This document shows positions 23,706 through 32,580 of a stretch of 64,000 nucleotides of DNA, one piece after another (position 1 is the stretch's first letter; every line of letters starts with the position of its first letter). Made by a program: the position numbers and the translations under genes. The stretch comes from a virus. The notes below the pieces were generated by a model. That model was not told the origin of the DNA and searched no databases. It was given only the letters and a program-made list of their open reading frames with translations. The stretch covers positions 124,001 through 188,000 of IMG/VR virus record IMGVR_UViG_3300012582_000194. One strand, given 5' to 3'.

Positions 23706-23915
23706 ATGAAATTGTCAAACAATGAATTAAAAGAATTAGGGATAAAATCAATAGGTGTTATCTCAGAAAAGAGTCTTGCTCCTTTATTTTATATTAAATT
23801 CTTAGATGATGAGAAAGACATGGTTAGGTTTAATTCGGTGGAAGATTTTAATGAATATATTAGGGAGTTATATGCTTTAATAAGAAAAATTAAAATAGAT
23901 GATATATTAGAATGA
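23706..23915 (+). CDS. Small paralogue A1 with shared tail
   Basis: 69 residues: LKELGIKSIGV, FYIKFLDDEK, FNSVEDFNEYI, ending IRKIKIDDILE. Homologous to the next gene and more weakly to the two after it. Confidence 0.6.
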   Translation: MKLSNNELKELGIKSIGVISEKSLAPLFYIKFLDDEKDMVRFNSVEDFNEYIRELYALIRKIKIDDILE

Positions 23916-24121
23916 TAGAATCAATTGGTATTTTCAAAGACAAGTATTTTAAAGAATTGCAAATAAAATCAATAGGAACAGTATTTAAAAATTCTAATCC
24001 TGTATATTACATTGAATTTTTAGATAAAGTAAAAAATGTAATTTATTGTAATTCTATAGAAGAATTTAATAGTAATATTATAAGCATGTGTAGAAAAATT
24101 AAGATAAATCAATTATTATAA
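23912..24121 (+). CDS. Small paralogue A2 with shared tail
   Basis: 69 residues: LQIKSIGTVF, YYIEFLDKVK, NSIEEFNSNI, ending CRKIKINQLL. ATGA overlap with A1. Confidence 0.6.
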   Translation: MIESIGIFKDKYFKELQIKSIGTVFKNSNPVYYIEFLDKVKNVIYCNSIEEFNSNIISMCRKIKINQLL

Positions 24122-24342
24122 TGAATAAGTATAAATATAAGTATGAGTATATCACAAAGGAGAATATTAAAAAATTAGGAATATTATATTATACCACGAC
24201 TGATCAATATTTAAAACGAAATTTCTACATTGTATTTGAAGGTGAGAAGAAGAAATTAAAATCTATTGAACATGTGAATGAATTCATAAAAACTATGTTA
24301 ATAGTAGAGCTAAGAAAAAATAAAATAGATGAACTATTATGA
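24121..24342 (+). CDS. Small paralogue A3 with shared tail
   Basis: 73 residues: TKENIKKLGI, FYIVFEGEKK, KSIEHVNEFI, ending LRKNKIDELL. Shares one base with the A2 stop (TAATG). Confidence 0.6.
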   Translation: MNKYKYKYEYITKENIKKLGILYYTTTDQYLKRNFYIVFEGEKKKLKSIEHVNEFIKTMLIVELRKNKIDELL

Positions 24343-24563
24343 AACAATGGTACATTTTAACTAAAGAAGAACTTTTATTATTAGGAATAAACGGTATAGA
24401 AACGAGTCACATAATTTATAGTAATAAACCATCTATATTTTTATATTATATTAAATTTGTAAATGGTACAGAAAATATTCTATATTCATTAAAAGAAATT
24501 GATGATTATATTACAAATTTGCAAATAGACATAAGAAAAAATAAAATACAAGAATTATTATGA
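24339..24563 (+). CDS. Small paralogue A4 with shared tail
   Basis: 74 residues: TKEELLLLGINGI, YYIKFVNGTEN, SLKEIDDYI, ending IRKNKIQELL. ATGA overlaps on both sides. Confidence 0.6.
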   Translation: MKQWYILTKEELLLLGINGIETSHIIYSNKPSIFLYYIKFVNGTENILYSLKEIDDYITNLQIDIRKNKIQELL

Positions 24564-24856
24564 AACCATCATTTAAAAACAGATTGTTTATTATCAATAA
24601 AAGAGTTTCTCGTATAAAAATTATATCTATTTTTCTAATAATAGAACTAATTAACTTGTCGAGTAATTATAATAATTTAGAACGTTTTTTAATATGTACA
24701 AGTGCTGTATTAGCATTGGTTATTTTTATAACACTGAAATTATTATTTCCTGAAGGAGGATTTGTTTATAGTGAAAAAGAAGAAGCAGTAATTGAAGAAC
24801 AACAAATGGAAGAGAAAATAAAATTAAGAAAAAAGAAAATACAAAATTTAATATAG
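24560..24856 (+). CDS. Membrane protein with shared tail
   Basis: 98 residues, two hydrophobic helices (about 19-34 and 44-63) and a cytoplasmic-looking acidic C-terminal helix, ending LRKKKIQNLI. Shows that the tail is attached to membrane proteins as well as soluble ones. Confidence 0.6.
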   Translation: MKPSFKNRLFIINKRVSRIKIISIFLIIELINLSSNYNNLERFLICTSAVLALVIFITLKLLFPEGGFVYSEKEEAVIEEQQMEEKIKLRKKKIQNLI

Positions 24857-24857
24857 A

Positions 24858-25250
24858 ATGATAAAATTACTATCATATAGCACTATTGTTTTTAATGTTG
24901 CTATGACAATAATATCAATAACAAACATATTTGTAGAAAATAATGTATTATCTTATATTATTACCATTGCATTACCAATTCAAATTGTATTAGCAGTATA
25001 TTTTTTAATTATTACTATTAAAAATTATGTAAAAACTAAAAGGCAACACAAATTAATAAATTTTATAAATGAATATAAAATTAAAAAAGGTGATACTGTA
25101 TACATAAATCCAAATGTGTTGAAAGAAACAAACATTACTATATCATCTAATATTAATGGTGTAGAAATAGTATATGATAAATCAATACCAAGCTTTAAAG
25201 TAGAAACTTTATCAGAAAGAAGAAAGAAACGTATTAATAATTTAGTATAA
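24858..25250 (+). CDS. Membrane protein with shared tail
   Basis: 130 residues, two helices (about 5-25 and 34-56), then a soluble domain with an SH3-like start (IKKGDTVYINPN). Ends ERRKKRINNLV. Confidence 0.6.
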   Translation: MIKLLSYSTIVFNVAMTIISITNIFVENNVLSYIITIALPIQIVLAVYFLIITIKNYVKTKRQHKLINFINEYKIKKGDTVYINPNVLKETNITISSNINGVEIVYDKSIPSFKVETLSERRKKRINNLV

Positions 25251-25438
25251 TGAAAAAAATTAAACAAATTACAATTGAAGTTTTAAAATGGATATTATTT
25301 ATATTATTCATTTATAGTATATCTATATTAGCATCACCATTATTTCCATGGCTTCTACTAAGTAAAAAAGCCTGTGGTTATATGGAACGTATTTTAGATT
25401 GGTATGTTGGATTAGGATTTATGCCAAAAATGCCATAA
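25250..25438 (+). CDS. Small membrane protein
   Basis: 62 residues, one to two hydrophobic segments (about 13-40). No shared tail (ends GFMPKMP). TAATG overlap with the previous gene. Confidence 0.55.
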   Translation: MKKIKQITIEVLKWILFILFIYSISILASPLFPWLLLSKKACGYMERILDWYVGLGFMPKMP

Positions 25439-25442
25439 AAAT

Positions 25443-26063
25443 ATGCTAAGAGATTTCTTAAAAGAACCCGTCGTAAACAATAATGGTAAAATTCAACTTG
25501 ATAAAGTAGAGAAGTTTATACAATTTAACTTTGATACCAATGAGAAAATTGGGGGTGTATTCATAATTAATAATTTATTCATTGCATATTCTAAAAAAAA
25601 TGGGTACAAATCAATTATAAATATTGTTAACTCTATTCAGAGGTTTAGTAATAGTAATTTCCACTTAATTAATAGATTATATACTGAAATAGAAAGTGGA
25701 AATAAAATAACAGTAGATAGATTATCTACTGACTATAGTGAGAAGTCTAAATTTATAGAAGATAGAAAAGATTTATGTAATGTTACTAAAATAGGTAGTT
25801 ATAAAAAACATTTGATACATAGAAAGCAATACTTCTACAAGTGTGTATTACAAAGACTTAAATATGTAAAAGTTAGTAGTGTTAATGAACCAATGCCACC
25901 AAAAGCGTATTTTATATCTGATAGCGAGGTATCAAATTATAAAAATATTGGGTTGGGTGGGTTTCTATATCAATCACCAACAAACAAACAAATATTTGTT
26001 GATGAAGAATTGAATATGGTATTTAAACGCGAAAGAAGACTTTCTATAATAAATGAATTATAA
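25443..26063 (+). CDS. Hypothetical protein with shared tail
   Basis: 206 residues, soluble. Helical centre with many Tyr/Lys/Arg, a late FISDSEVSNYKNIGLGGFLY section, and end RERRLSIINEL. No family recognised. Confidence 0.6.
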   Translation: MLRDFLKEPVVNNNGKIQLDKVEKFIQFNFDTNEKIGGVFIINNLFIAYSKKNGYKSIINIVNSIQRFSNSNFHLINRLYTEIESGNKITVDRLSTDYSEKSKFIEDRKDLCNVTKIGSYKKHLIHRKQYFYKCVLQRLKYVKVSSVNEPMPPKAYFISDSEVSNYKNIGLGGFLYQSPTNKQIFVDEELNMVFKRERRLSIINEL

Positions 26064-26383
26064 TGGATACAAATAGAGAAAATGTGATTAGACTCATTGA
26101 GTGCTTAGGGTTTATTAAAAGTCGATATTCTATGATAACCTCACCCGTTTCAAAAAAGAGTTTTTTATCTACATTTGCAGGTGATTCATGGGTTTTGAAA
26201 TATGATGATGTTGAATATGAAATAAAAATATTTAATACTGGTATAAATTTAACTAATTATGAGACTGGTAAATTAGTTTTTTCTATTGTGAACTTAATTG
26301 ATGATGATTATAATGTATTTTATAAAGAATTAAGAAAGCATTTTAAAGTGTTGTTCAGAAAAAAAATTATTGAAGAAATTTAA
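26063..26383 (+). CDS. Hypothetical protein with shared tail
   Basis: 106 residues; helical start (NVIRLIECLGFIKSRY), beta-rich centre, ending FRKKIIEEI. The start (GFIKSRYS) resembles that of 33435-33716 and 30120-30407, hinting at a dispersed family. Confidence 0.6.
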   Translation: MDTNRENVIRLIECLGFIKSRYSMITSPVSKKSFLSTFAGDSWVLKYDDVEYEIKIFNTGINLTNYETGKLVFSIVNLIDDDYNVFYKELRKHFKVLFRKKIIEEI

Positions 26384-26384
26384 T

Positions 26385-26618
26385 ATGGGAAATTTAATAT
26401 TTAAAAGAGTTGGTGAAATGGTAGGTGTTTGTAAAAATGCCGAAATAATAGAAGTACTACAATATAATGTTGATGGTAATGGTGGATTTTTGTATATTGG
26501 TGATGGTGAGCATATAGGTATAGAATCAAAGGAAAATTTAAAAATTATGATAAATTATAAAAGACATTTCACTTGGGATAGTCGTAGTTATAAAATTGAT
26601 AACTTATTAAAAGACTAA
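26385..26618 (+). CDS. Hypothetical protein with shared tail
   Basis: 77 residues from the ATG 1 nt after the previous stop. Gly-rich centre (NVDGNGGFLYIGDGEHIG); ends RSYKIDNLLKD. Unknown function. Confidence 0.55.
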   Translation: MGNLIFKRVGEMVGVCKNAEIIEVLQYNVDGNGGFLYIGDGEHIGIESKENLKIMINYKRHFTWDSRSYKIDNLLKD

Positions 26619-26839
26619 TGTGTGTGGCTTTACAAGGTGGCTGTTGTTATTGTAGTTTAGCTTTTACTAAAGGCATAGACTTTAGTAAAAAGTATAGAAT
26701 ATGGGAAGAGAAATCATTCTTTGGATTATTTACATCCACTTATAATGAAATGAACATGTGTTATCAATGTATAGATAAATTTAAAGAAAAGTATTCCACT
26801 ATAAATATTAGAAAGAGAAGAATTAAAAAGTTGTTGTAA
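26618..26839 (+). CDS. Zinc-knuckle-like protein with shared tail
   Basis: 73 residues; CCYC near residue 9 and CYQC near residue 48 give two CxxC-type pairs, a plausible zinc ribbon. Ends IRKRRIKKLL, the most basic form of the tail. Last gene of the operon; overlaps the convergent gene by 17 nt. Confidence 0.6.
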   Translation: MCVALQGGCCYCSLAFTKGIDFSKKYRIWEEKSFFGLFTSTYNEMNMCYQCIDKFKEKYSTINIRKRRIKKLL

Positions 26840-27713
26840 TTTTATTTTTCTTTATAAACCTATTAACATCTCTCATAACAACATCATATATTGGTCCTTT
26901 TTTAAATATAAAATCATTTTTCCACGTTTTTAATTTTTTATTATAAACAGCAACAGTAGAATCATATAGGTTTAAATATATGTATCTCCCATCAGAAAAA
27001 GAATATTTATCATCATGATTCAAATATTCGGTTGAATATTTTAATTCATCAACAAATGATAAATCTTTTATAAGTTTACTATCTAAAGTAATAGCATTTC
27101 TACTATAATCATTTTCAATTAAATATGTTATAAATTCTTTTTTAACTTCATTTAGATATGGTTTGTAGATAATTCCAACTTTATAATCATCTGCTCTAAA
27201 TTTAACATAAAATGAATAGAAATCCTTATCATGTATTAAATTATTCCATATACTTTTAACCTCATTTGAGGCATCACCTTCAGATGAAATATAATGGAAT
27301 TTCTTTGCTACATATTTGTAAATATAATTACCTAAATTAATACCCTTTAAAAAAGTAGGAATGCCTGCAAAATGAATTCTATTAAAGTTAATCCATTCTA
27401 TTGTAATATAAAAATATGGGTCGTCTGAATTTTCATCACGATCATCACGAACGTAATACAATTTTTTATACATTTTTATTAATTCTTTATACTGTGTCAT
27501 AATATCACCAGTAAAAAATAATATCTCCTTTCTATCATTATACTCAAATTCTAACTTATTACTTTGCATAAGCTTTTGAAGTTTTTCTTTAAACTTATTC
27601 AAATTGCTATAAAAAGCATTTTTTTGTGTATTATAGTTATTAAATTTACCTAATGTTATATTATCAGATGATTTAAATTCTCTCTCTAAAATCAATTTTT
27701 TGATATATTTCAT
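26823..27713 (-). CDS. Packaged-type protein, GNAT-like paralogue
   Basis: 296 residues from the ATG at 27713, N-terminus MKYIKKLILEREF. Residues about 125-175 (FAGIPTFLKGINLGNYIYKY, then IWNNLIHDKDFY) match the GNAT-like part of 11260-12849. An acidic stretch DDRDENSDD precedes it. Acetyltransferase activity is unproven. Confidence 0.65.
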   Translation of the reverse strand: MKYIKKLILEREFKSSDNITLGKFNNYNTQKNAFYSNLNKFKEKLQKLMQSNKLEFEYNDRKEILFFTGDIMTQYKELIKMYKKLYYVRDDRDENSDDPYFYITIEWINFNRIHFAGIPTFLKGINLGNYIYKYVAKKFHYISSEGDASNEVKSIWNNLIHDKDFYSFYVKFRADDYKVGIIYKPYLNEVKKEFITYLIENDYSRNAITLDSKLIKDLSFVDELKYSTEYLNHDDKYSFSDGRYIYLNLYDSTVAVYNKKLKTWKNDFIFKKGPIYDVVMRDVNRFIKKNKITTTF

Positions 27714-27738
27714 AAAAAGTGAATTAGTCAATTTTTAT

Positions 27739-27748
27739 TATATATTAA
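27739..27748 (-). promoter_or_regulatory. Late-type decamer TTAATATATA
   Basis: Minus strand, 25 nt before the ATG at 27713. Confidence 0.5.
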
Positions 27749-27752
27749 TTTG

Positions 27753-27780
27753 AAACTTATTGATTTTGAAACTATATAAT
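27753..27780 (+). promoter_or_regulatory. Phage-type promoter AAACTTA-N15-TATAAT
   Basis: AAACTTA 27753-27759, TATAAT 27775-27780, ATG at 27785. Confidence 0.7.
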
Positions 27781-27784
27781 AAAT

Positions 27785-28177
27785 ATGAAGGATTTGGTAA
27801 AATTAGATATAGTATTTGAAAACTGTGATTTTATTACAATAGAGAAAGATAATATACACAATTTCTTTATTACAGACATTACAGAGAGAATATCATTGGT
27901 ATCAAATGCTTTACTGGTATATAAAAAAGCAGGTACATGTCATCTAACATTGAAATGGGATAATGTTAAAAACTTTTTTATGCAGTTTGTCGATGATTCT
28001 AAAACATTAGAAAATAGAATAAAAATTAAGGATATAACTAATTACCATTTACATCTTACTGATGGCTCTGAATTAGTAATATATGTTCCATGGGAGGGTG
28101 GTGATTATACAAATTCTAAGGAAATCCACGAAGAAGTATTACAAAATGATAGAGAATTTTTTACAATAAACCATTAA
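27785..28177 (+). CDS. Hypothetical protein
   Basis: 130 residues, beta-rich with an acidic end; YVPWEGGDYTN is its most distinctive stretch. Monocistronic, under its own phage-type promoter. No family recognised. Confidence 0.6.
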   Translation: MKDLVKLDIVFENCDFITIEKDNIHNFFITDITERISLVSNALLVYKKAGTCHLTLKWDNVKNFFMQFVDDSKTLENRIKIKDITNYHLHLTDGSELVIYVPWEGGDYTNSKEIHEEVLQNDREFFTINH

Positions 28178-28273
28178 CTTATTGTAAATCAGACAGTTAT
28201 GTAATGTAATAATTACCTTAGAATATTTCTTATTTTAATTTTTTTTAATTATATTTATGCCTAATTAAAAAAT

Positions 28274-28513
28274 ATGGTAGCTAAATTTAGAAATTATAAA
28301 ACATTAACACAGGCTGAATTATCTTTATTTTTATTTAACATATATTATAGATGTATGTTTAAAATACAAAACATAAAGATTGTATCAAATGAATCACATG
28401 TTCGCAGAGAATTTCGTGGTGATAGATATGTAGTTTATTCTAAATTTACAACACAAGAAGAATTTGACAATTTGAAGAAAAAAATTAAAGAATTAAGAGC
28501 GAAGAAAAAATGA
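28274..28513 (+). CDS. Small basic protein
   Basis: 79 residues, helix then strands, ending in KKKIKELRAKKK. Overlaps the next gene (ATGA). Confidence 0.55.
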   Translation: MVAKFRNYKTLTQAELSLFLFNIYYRCMFKIQNIKIVSNESHVRREFRGDRYVVYSKFTTQEEFDNLKKKIKELRAKKK

Positions 28514-28686
28514 CACAGACACTTACGTTTGCTCAATGGTTTGCTAAAGCAAAATTAATATTAGTATCTAAATATGAATGGGATGCTGAAGATATTATGG
28601 CATCCATTGATTCGTTGGAAGACTATTATAATGCTGGTTATACCGTTGTGGATGCAATAACAGATGACAGAACATATTGGAATTAA
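28510..28686 (+). CDS. 58-residue hypothetical protein
   Basis: Starts in the ATGA overlap with the previous stop; sequence begins MTQTLTFAQWFAKAKLIL, acidic in the second half. Its codon use and coupling argue that it is real. Unknown function. Confidence 0.5.
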   Translation: MTQTLTFAQWFAKAKLILVSKYEWDAEDIMASIDSLEDYYNAGYTVVDAITDDRTYWN

Positions 28687-28931
28687 GACTTAGATTTCCT
28701 TTTATTCATTAAGCCCTTAATGAACTCTTTAACATCATCCTGACAATCTGTGGTGGGTAAAAAGGCATAACCTCTTACACGACTTGACCATTTAACTAAA
28801 CCAATAACAGAGCCATCTTTGATTACATTATAAGTATCTGTCTTAGCAGATTCCTTTTTAGGTTGTTTCTCAAACTTAATACCATCCTTAGCAGATTCCA
28901 ATAAACTAAATAATGCAAAATGTAATATCAT
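28683..28931 (-). CDS. Small protein with prohead-protease-like site
   Basis: 82 residues. The N-terminus MILHFALFSLLESAKDG carries L-L-E/S at 10-13, at the position seen in other packaged-type proteins here. Body: a short beta domain (VIGLVKWSSRVRGYAFL), ending NKRKSKS. Confidence 0.6.
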   Translation of the reverse strand: MILHFALFSLLESAKDGIKFEKQPKKESAKTDTYNVIKDGSVIGLVKWSSRVRGYAFLPTTDCQDDVKEFIKGLMNKRKSKS

Positions 28932-28935
28932 AATC

Positions 28936-28945
28936 TATATATTAG
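28936..28945 (-). promoter_or_regulatory. Late-type decamer CTAATATATA
   Basis: Minus strand, 4 nt before the ATG at 28931. Confidence 0.55.
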
Positions 28946-28958
28946 ATTGGTAGATACT

Positions 28959-28986
28959 AAACTTTTTACTTTTTAGATTCTATAAT
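28959..28986 (+). promoter_or_regulatory. Phage-type promoter AAACTTT-N15-TATAAT
   Basis: AAACTTT 28959-28965, TATAAT 28981-28986, ATG at 29005. Confidence 0.7.
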
Positions 28987-29004
28987 ACAAAAGTCTTAAA
29001 ATAA

Positions 29005-29541
29005 ATGATTGAGATTAAATCTTACCAAATAGATGGAATAATTCGCAACTGGACTTCTGTTGCAGTTCAATTAGGAGCAATAGATATTCCTAACTGGTGT
29101 CTATGTTTAGAACAATCGTGTATATATTATACAAATTATATTCAAGCCAATGTTACGAGAACTAATAACATTCCATTAGTTGCTTCTATATTAAGCAAAC
29201 TAATTAAGAATGATATTCAGATTAGACATAATTATGATACAATCGTAAAGAGAAATTTTACTATCAATAATATTAATACTAATATTACATATGAGGAATA
29301 TTTATTATCCATTAAAGAAACGCATTATTATAGCTATAAAATAGAAAAAGATATTGAAGTAGAACAAATATATAAAATTGAAAATGCATATTCACACTTA
29401 GCTAATGAATTTATAAATGATATTAAAGTTAAAGCTAATGGTAGAAATATGTTAACATTTAATCTAATTGATTCTATAGAAATTTCTGAAATAGATGGAT
29501 TTAACACAGTTGAAATGAAATGTACTTATGGATTTGTTTAA
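29005..29541 (+). CDS. Hypothetical protein, paralogue of 41755-42309
   Basis: 178 residues. Shared with the paralogue: W(T/x)S, CLEQSCIYYT versus CMEQASMYIS, LSKLIKNDIQIRHNYD, RNFTINN, KANGR, and the identical ending YGFV. The conserved IQIRHNYD block is the best candidate functional site. Family unknown to me. Confidence 0.65.
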   Translation: MIEIKSYQIDGIIRNWTSVAVQLGAIDIPNWCLCLEQSCIYYTNYIQANVTRTNNIPLVASILSKLIKNDIQIRHNYDTIVKRNFTINNINTNITYEEYLLSIKETHYYSYKIEKDIEVEQIYKIENAYSHLANEFINDIKVKANGRNMLTFNLIDSIEISEIDGFNTVEMKCTYGFV

Positions 29542-29746
29542 ATATTTAAATATGGAAAATTCAAAATCTCAAAAGAAATTAAATAGAATCAAAAGTAAAT
29601 GTACTAATATGTATAGAGTAAATCTATTACGTAAGTATCAGATAACTCAATTTAATCTTTTGATTAGAAAATTATTAAGTGAAGGTAGAATAACTAAAGA
29701 AGAAGTTAATTTCTACATTAAAAATAAAAATGATATTATAATATGA
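29528..29746 (+). CDS. Small basic helical protein
   Basis: 72 residues, starting inside the last codons of the previous gene; a start at 29552 is also possible. Basic helices (KKLNRIKSKCTNMYRVN). Possible nucleic-acid binder. Confidence 0.5.
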   Translation: MDLFKYLNMENSKSQKKLNRIKSKCTNMYRVNLLRKYQITQFNLLIRKLLSEGRITKEEVNFYIKNKNDIII

Positions 29747-29784
29747 AAAAGTTAATTAACTGTGCTATTAAAGATTTTATTTAA
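29743..29784 (+). CDS. 13-residue ORF
   Basis: ATGA overlap with the previous stop; ends AIKDFI. Too short to judge; may be a remnant of the shared tail. Confidence 0.2.
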   Translation: MKKLINCAIKDFI

Positions 29785-29788
29785 AAAT

Positions 29789-29816
29789 AAACTTTTTGCT
29801 TTTTAGATCATATAAT
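29789..29816 (+). promoter_or_regulatory. Phage-type promoter AAACTTT-N15-TATAAT
   Basis: AAACTTT 29789-29795, TATAAT 29811-29816, upstream of 29855. Confidence 0.7.
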
Positions 29817-29854
29817 AGTATATGATTACAAAAACATTCTATAAATAATAAAAA

Positions 29855-30109
29855 ATGGCTATATACAGATTAGGATTTACACAGATTAAATCAATACAAG
29901 GAAATACATTCATATATAAAATTCTTATTAAGAATGAATTCGAAAAAAATTATGAAATTGAGTATTTATCATTAATACGTATTTATGGTGAACAAGATGC
30001 GGTTTTAGAAATACACAAAAATCAAACAACATTAATTTCCAAAGATAGAGTATTTGACATCCACAATAAAGAGGTGACATGGTTCAAAAAAATATGGTCA
30101 GGATTATAA
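29855..30109 (+). CDS. Hypothetical protein
   Basis: 84 residues, beta-rich, ending TWFKKIWSGL. No family recognised. First of a two-gene unit. Confidence 0.6.
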   Translation: MAIYRLGFTQIKSIQGNTFIYKILIKNEFEKNYEIEYLSLIRIYGEQDAVLEIHKNQTTLISKDRVFDIHNKEVTWFKKIWSGL

Positions 30110-30119
30110 ATTGAACATT

Positions 30120-30407
30120 ATGGATTCTAATTTACATAATATTTTAAATAGAATTGGATTCGAAAAAGTTTATACATATTCAGAAAATTTTGTAAATACT
30201 GTTTATAAATACAAACTCTATTGTCTTAGTGTATATGTTTATAGCAACAGTGAAATTTATTATAACTTTTATATTGATGAACATCTTTATTTTATTGATG
30301 ATAATAATACTATATTATTTGGAGATAATAGAAATAGTCTATTAAAAATATTATTAAGCGAATTTAAAGTAGAATTAAGAAAAAGTAGAATAGAAGAACT
30401 ACTTTAA
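30120..30407 (+). CDS. Hypothetical protein with shared tail
   Basis: 95 residues from the ATG at 30120. Pattern: ILNRIGFEKVYTYSE then a YKYKLYCLSVYVYS strand, as in 33435-33716, ending LRKSRIEELL. A convergent gene follows, so here the tail cannot be a by-product of coupling to a downstream start. Confidence 0.6.
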   Translation: MDSNLHNILNRIGFEKVYTYSENFVNTVYKYKLYCLSVYVYSNSEIYYNFYIDEHLYFIDDNNTILFGDNRNSLLKILLSEFKVELRKSRIEELL

Positions 30408-30420
30408 TATGTATTCTATT

Positions 30421-30657
30421 CTATAGTACACATAATTCTTTAATTAAGGTGTCTAATTTTTTAATTCTAATAAATGTTCTAATTTCTTTAAAATTAGCAT
30501 TTTTTGTAATAAAAGTTCTAACGTTAGTAATTTTGTATTCACCATCATAAGTTTTTGTTATAATAAACTCGTGGAAAGAATGGTATGTATATTCTCTATC
30601 ACTACCATAAAATTTAGCAGTTTGTTTATCAATACCTAGAGAATCTAATTCGCTCAC
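30421..30657 (-). CDS. Hypothetical protein, related to 33713-33979
   Basis: GTG start chosen because the -10 box lies 4 nt upstream; 78 residues. LDSLGID, FHEFIITKTYDGEY and the end FIRIKKLDTLIKELCVL parallel LESLGL, FREFVIAKVHE and FIRSKKLESFI of the 33713-33979 protein. Confidence 0.6.
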   Translation of the reverse strand: MSELDSLGIDKQTAKFYGSDREYTYHSFHEFIITKTYDGEYKITNVRTFITKNANFKEIRTFIRIKKLDTLIKELCVL

Positions 30658-30661
30658 ATTA

Positions 30662-30688
30662 ATTATATTCTCTATTTTTACTAAGTTT
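30662..30688 (-). promoter_or_regulatory. Phage-type promoter AAACTTA-N14-TATAAT
   Basis: Minus strand: AAACTTA (30682-30688), TATAAT (30662-30667). Confidence 0.65.
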
Positions 30689-30699
30689 GAAAATAATTC

Positions 30700-30709
30700 T
30701 AAATATATA
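30700..30709 (+). promoter_or_regulatory. Late-type box TAAATATATA
   Basis: 4 nt before the ATG of the glycoside hydrolase; one-base variant of the decamer. Confidence 0.45.
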
Positions 30710-30713
30710 CAAC

Positions 30714-32573
30714 ATGGAATTAAAGAAGATAACAATTACAAAAGATATGATCATATCATTGGTAAATAGTGATGGTGATGCTATGAAAATGTTTGATAAT
30801 AATATTAGTACCAATTGGTTTCCTGGTTGGAATGATATATATTATCCAGCATCAATAATTATTGATTTAAAAGGTAGTTTTTCTATAAAAAAAATAAGAT
30901 TATTTGATGGTGAAGCTACACCACAATTAAAAATATTAGCTGGTATAGATGATGTTTTTAATACAAAAGAGCTTCTAAATATAAATTTAGATAAATATAA
31001 TCAATGGAGAGAATTTAATGTAGATGTTATTGTAAAATATTTAATAATTCAGCTTCCAAAAACTAAAACATTTTCGGCAAATGAGATAGAGTTCTATAGT
31101 GATAGTGGTGTTTTAAATGATATAATAGAGTCAAAATTTAAATTACAAGATAATGTTAATGGTATTTTTGGTGTTAATTCATTTCACTGGGTTGATAGTA
31201 GTTTATTAGAACCCTTTAAGTATATAAGAGAATATCAGTATTGGGAATGGATGGAAAATACTAAAGGTAAATATACTTTTGAGCCTACTAGGTCGGGTGC
31301 TGGTAATTTTGATACGCATTATCAAAAAATGAAAGATGATGGTTTTGTAGTTGTACCGTGTATTAATCAATCTCCAAAGTGGTTTAATGTTAATAATGAT
31401 GCTTCTTTTAATAAAGATTGGAAACCCATTTTACCTGGTTCGGATTCATTAAGCCCATCATCATATATTGACTTTGCTAAATTTTTATTTCAATTAAGTG
31501 CTAGATATGGTACTGAAATTGTTAGTGATAGTTTACTTGATATTGATAGTATTCCTTTTTGGACTGGATCACCTAAAAATACCAAAAAAACTGGTCTAAA
31601 TTTATTACAATATATAGAAGTTTGGAATGAACCCGATAAAACATGGAAGGGTGCTCAAGCATACTTCTCACCATTTGAATTTGCTGCTATGATGTCTGCT
31701 TGCTATGATGGACACTGTGGTACATTAGGTCCCAATGTGGGGATTAAAACGGCCAATCCTAATATGAAAGTAGTGATGGGTGGTTTAGCTAGATTATCTA
31801 TTGATTATATTAAAGCAATGGACTTATGGTTTAAAACATATAGAACAGATAAGATATTCGCATCAGATGTAATTAACTTTCATCACTATTCTAATTCTAT
31901 TGATATACAACAATATAATAATACAAATTCTTTTGGTATATCACCAGAAGAAGATGATATTTGTGGAAAAATGATAGAATTAAAAACTTATATTAATACT
32001 AATTATACAGACAAAGAAATGTGGCTTTCTGAATATGGATATGATACAAATAATTCATCTCAAAGAGTGCCAGATAACACAAATACAATGAATAATAAAG
32101 AAGTTATTCAAGCATCATGGTTAACAAGAACTATGTTATCATTAATGAAATCTAATATTGATAAATCTTTTTTATACATGATTTATGATGAAAGTATTAA
32201 TGATAAAGGATTATATTCTATGTCAGGTGTTGTAAAAGATAAGTCACTAAATTTTGATAAAAAAATAGCTTGGGATTATATCAATAATTTATTTAAAGCA
32301 CTTTATAATAGTAAATTAGATACTTATAATGATGATTTAAATGGTAATATAAATTATGTTTTTAAAAATAACGATTCATATAATAGTATCTACTTTAATA
32401 GAAATAATAATTCTGATATAAAGTATTATATTTCTAATAGTTCTGATATTACAATTGTAAAAGGTAATGAACAACCAGTTAAAATAATTAGTAATGATTT
32501 AAACAAATATATAAAAATGATAAATTTTAATATAGATGAAATACCATTAATTATAACATCTTATAAAAAATAA
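30714..32573 (+). CDS. Virion-type glycoside hydrolase with N-terminal discoidin-like domain
   Basis: 619 residues. The first ~115 form a discoidin/F5-8C-like carbohydrate-binding domain (DNNISTNWFPGW, IIIDLKGSFSIKKIRLFDG). Then comes a TIM-barrel hydrolase of clan GH-A: acid/base E306 in EVWNEPDKTW, nucleophile E440 in MWLSEYGYD, and INFHHYS between them. The C-terminal ~90 residues look like a beta sandwich. No signal peptide. The late-type box and downstream packaged-type gene suggest a virion or lysis enzyme acting on host polysaccharide (inferred). Confidence 0.82.
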   Translation: MELKKITITKDMIISLVNSDGDAMKMFDNNISTNWFPGWNDIYYPASIIIDLKGSFSIKKIRLFDGEATPQLKILAGIDDVFNTKELLNINLDKYNQWREFNVDVIVKYLIIQLPKTKTFSANEIEFYSDSGVLNDIIESKFKLQDNVNGIFGVNSFHWVDSSLLEPFKYIREYQYWEWMENTKGKYTFEPTRSGAGNFDTHYQKMKDDGFVVVPCINQSPKWFNVNNDASFNKDWKPILPGSDSLSPSSYIDFAKFLFQLSARYGTEIVSDSLLDIDSIPFWTGSPKNTKKTGLNLLQYIEVWNEPDKTWKGAQAYFSPFEFAAMMSACYDGHCGTLGPNVGIKTANPNMKVVMGGLARLSIDYIKAMDLWFKTYRTDKIFASDVINFHHYSNSIDIQQYNNTNSFGISPEEDDICGKMIELKTYINTNYTDKEMWLSEYGYDTNNSSQRVPDNTNTMNNKEVIQASWLTRTMLSLMKSNIDKSFLYMIYDESINDKGLYSMSGVVKDKSLNFDKKIAWDYINNLFKALYNSKLDTYNDDLNGNINYVFKNNDSYNSIYFNRNNNSDIKYYISNSSDITIVKGNEQPVKIISNDLNKYIKMINFNIDEIPLIITSYKK

Positions 32574-32580
32574 AAACAAA

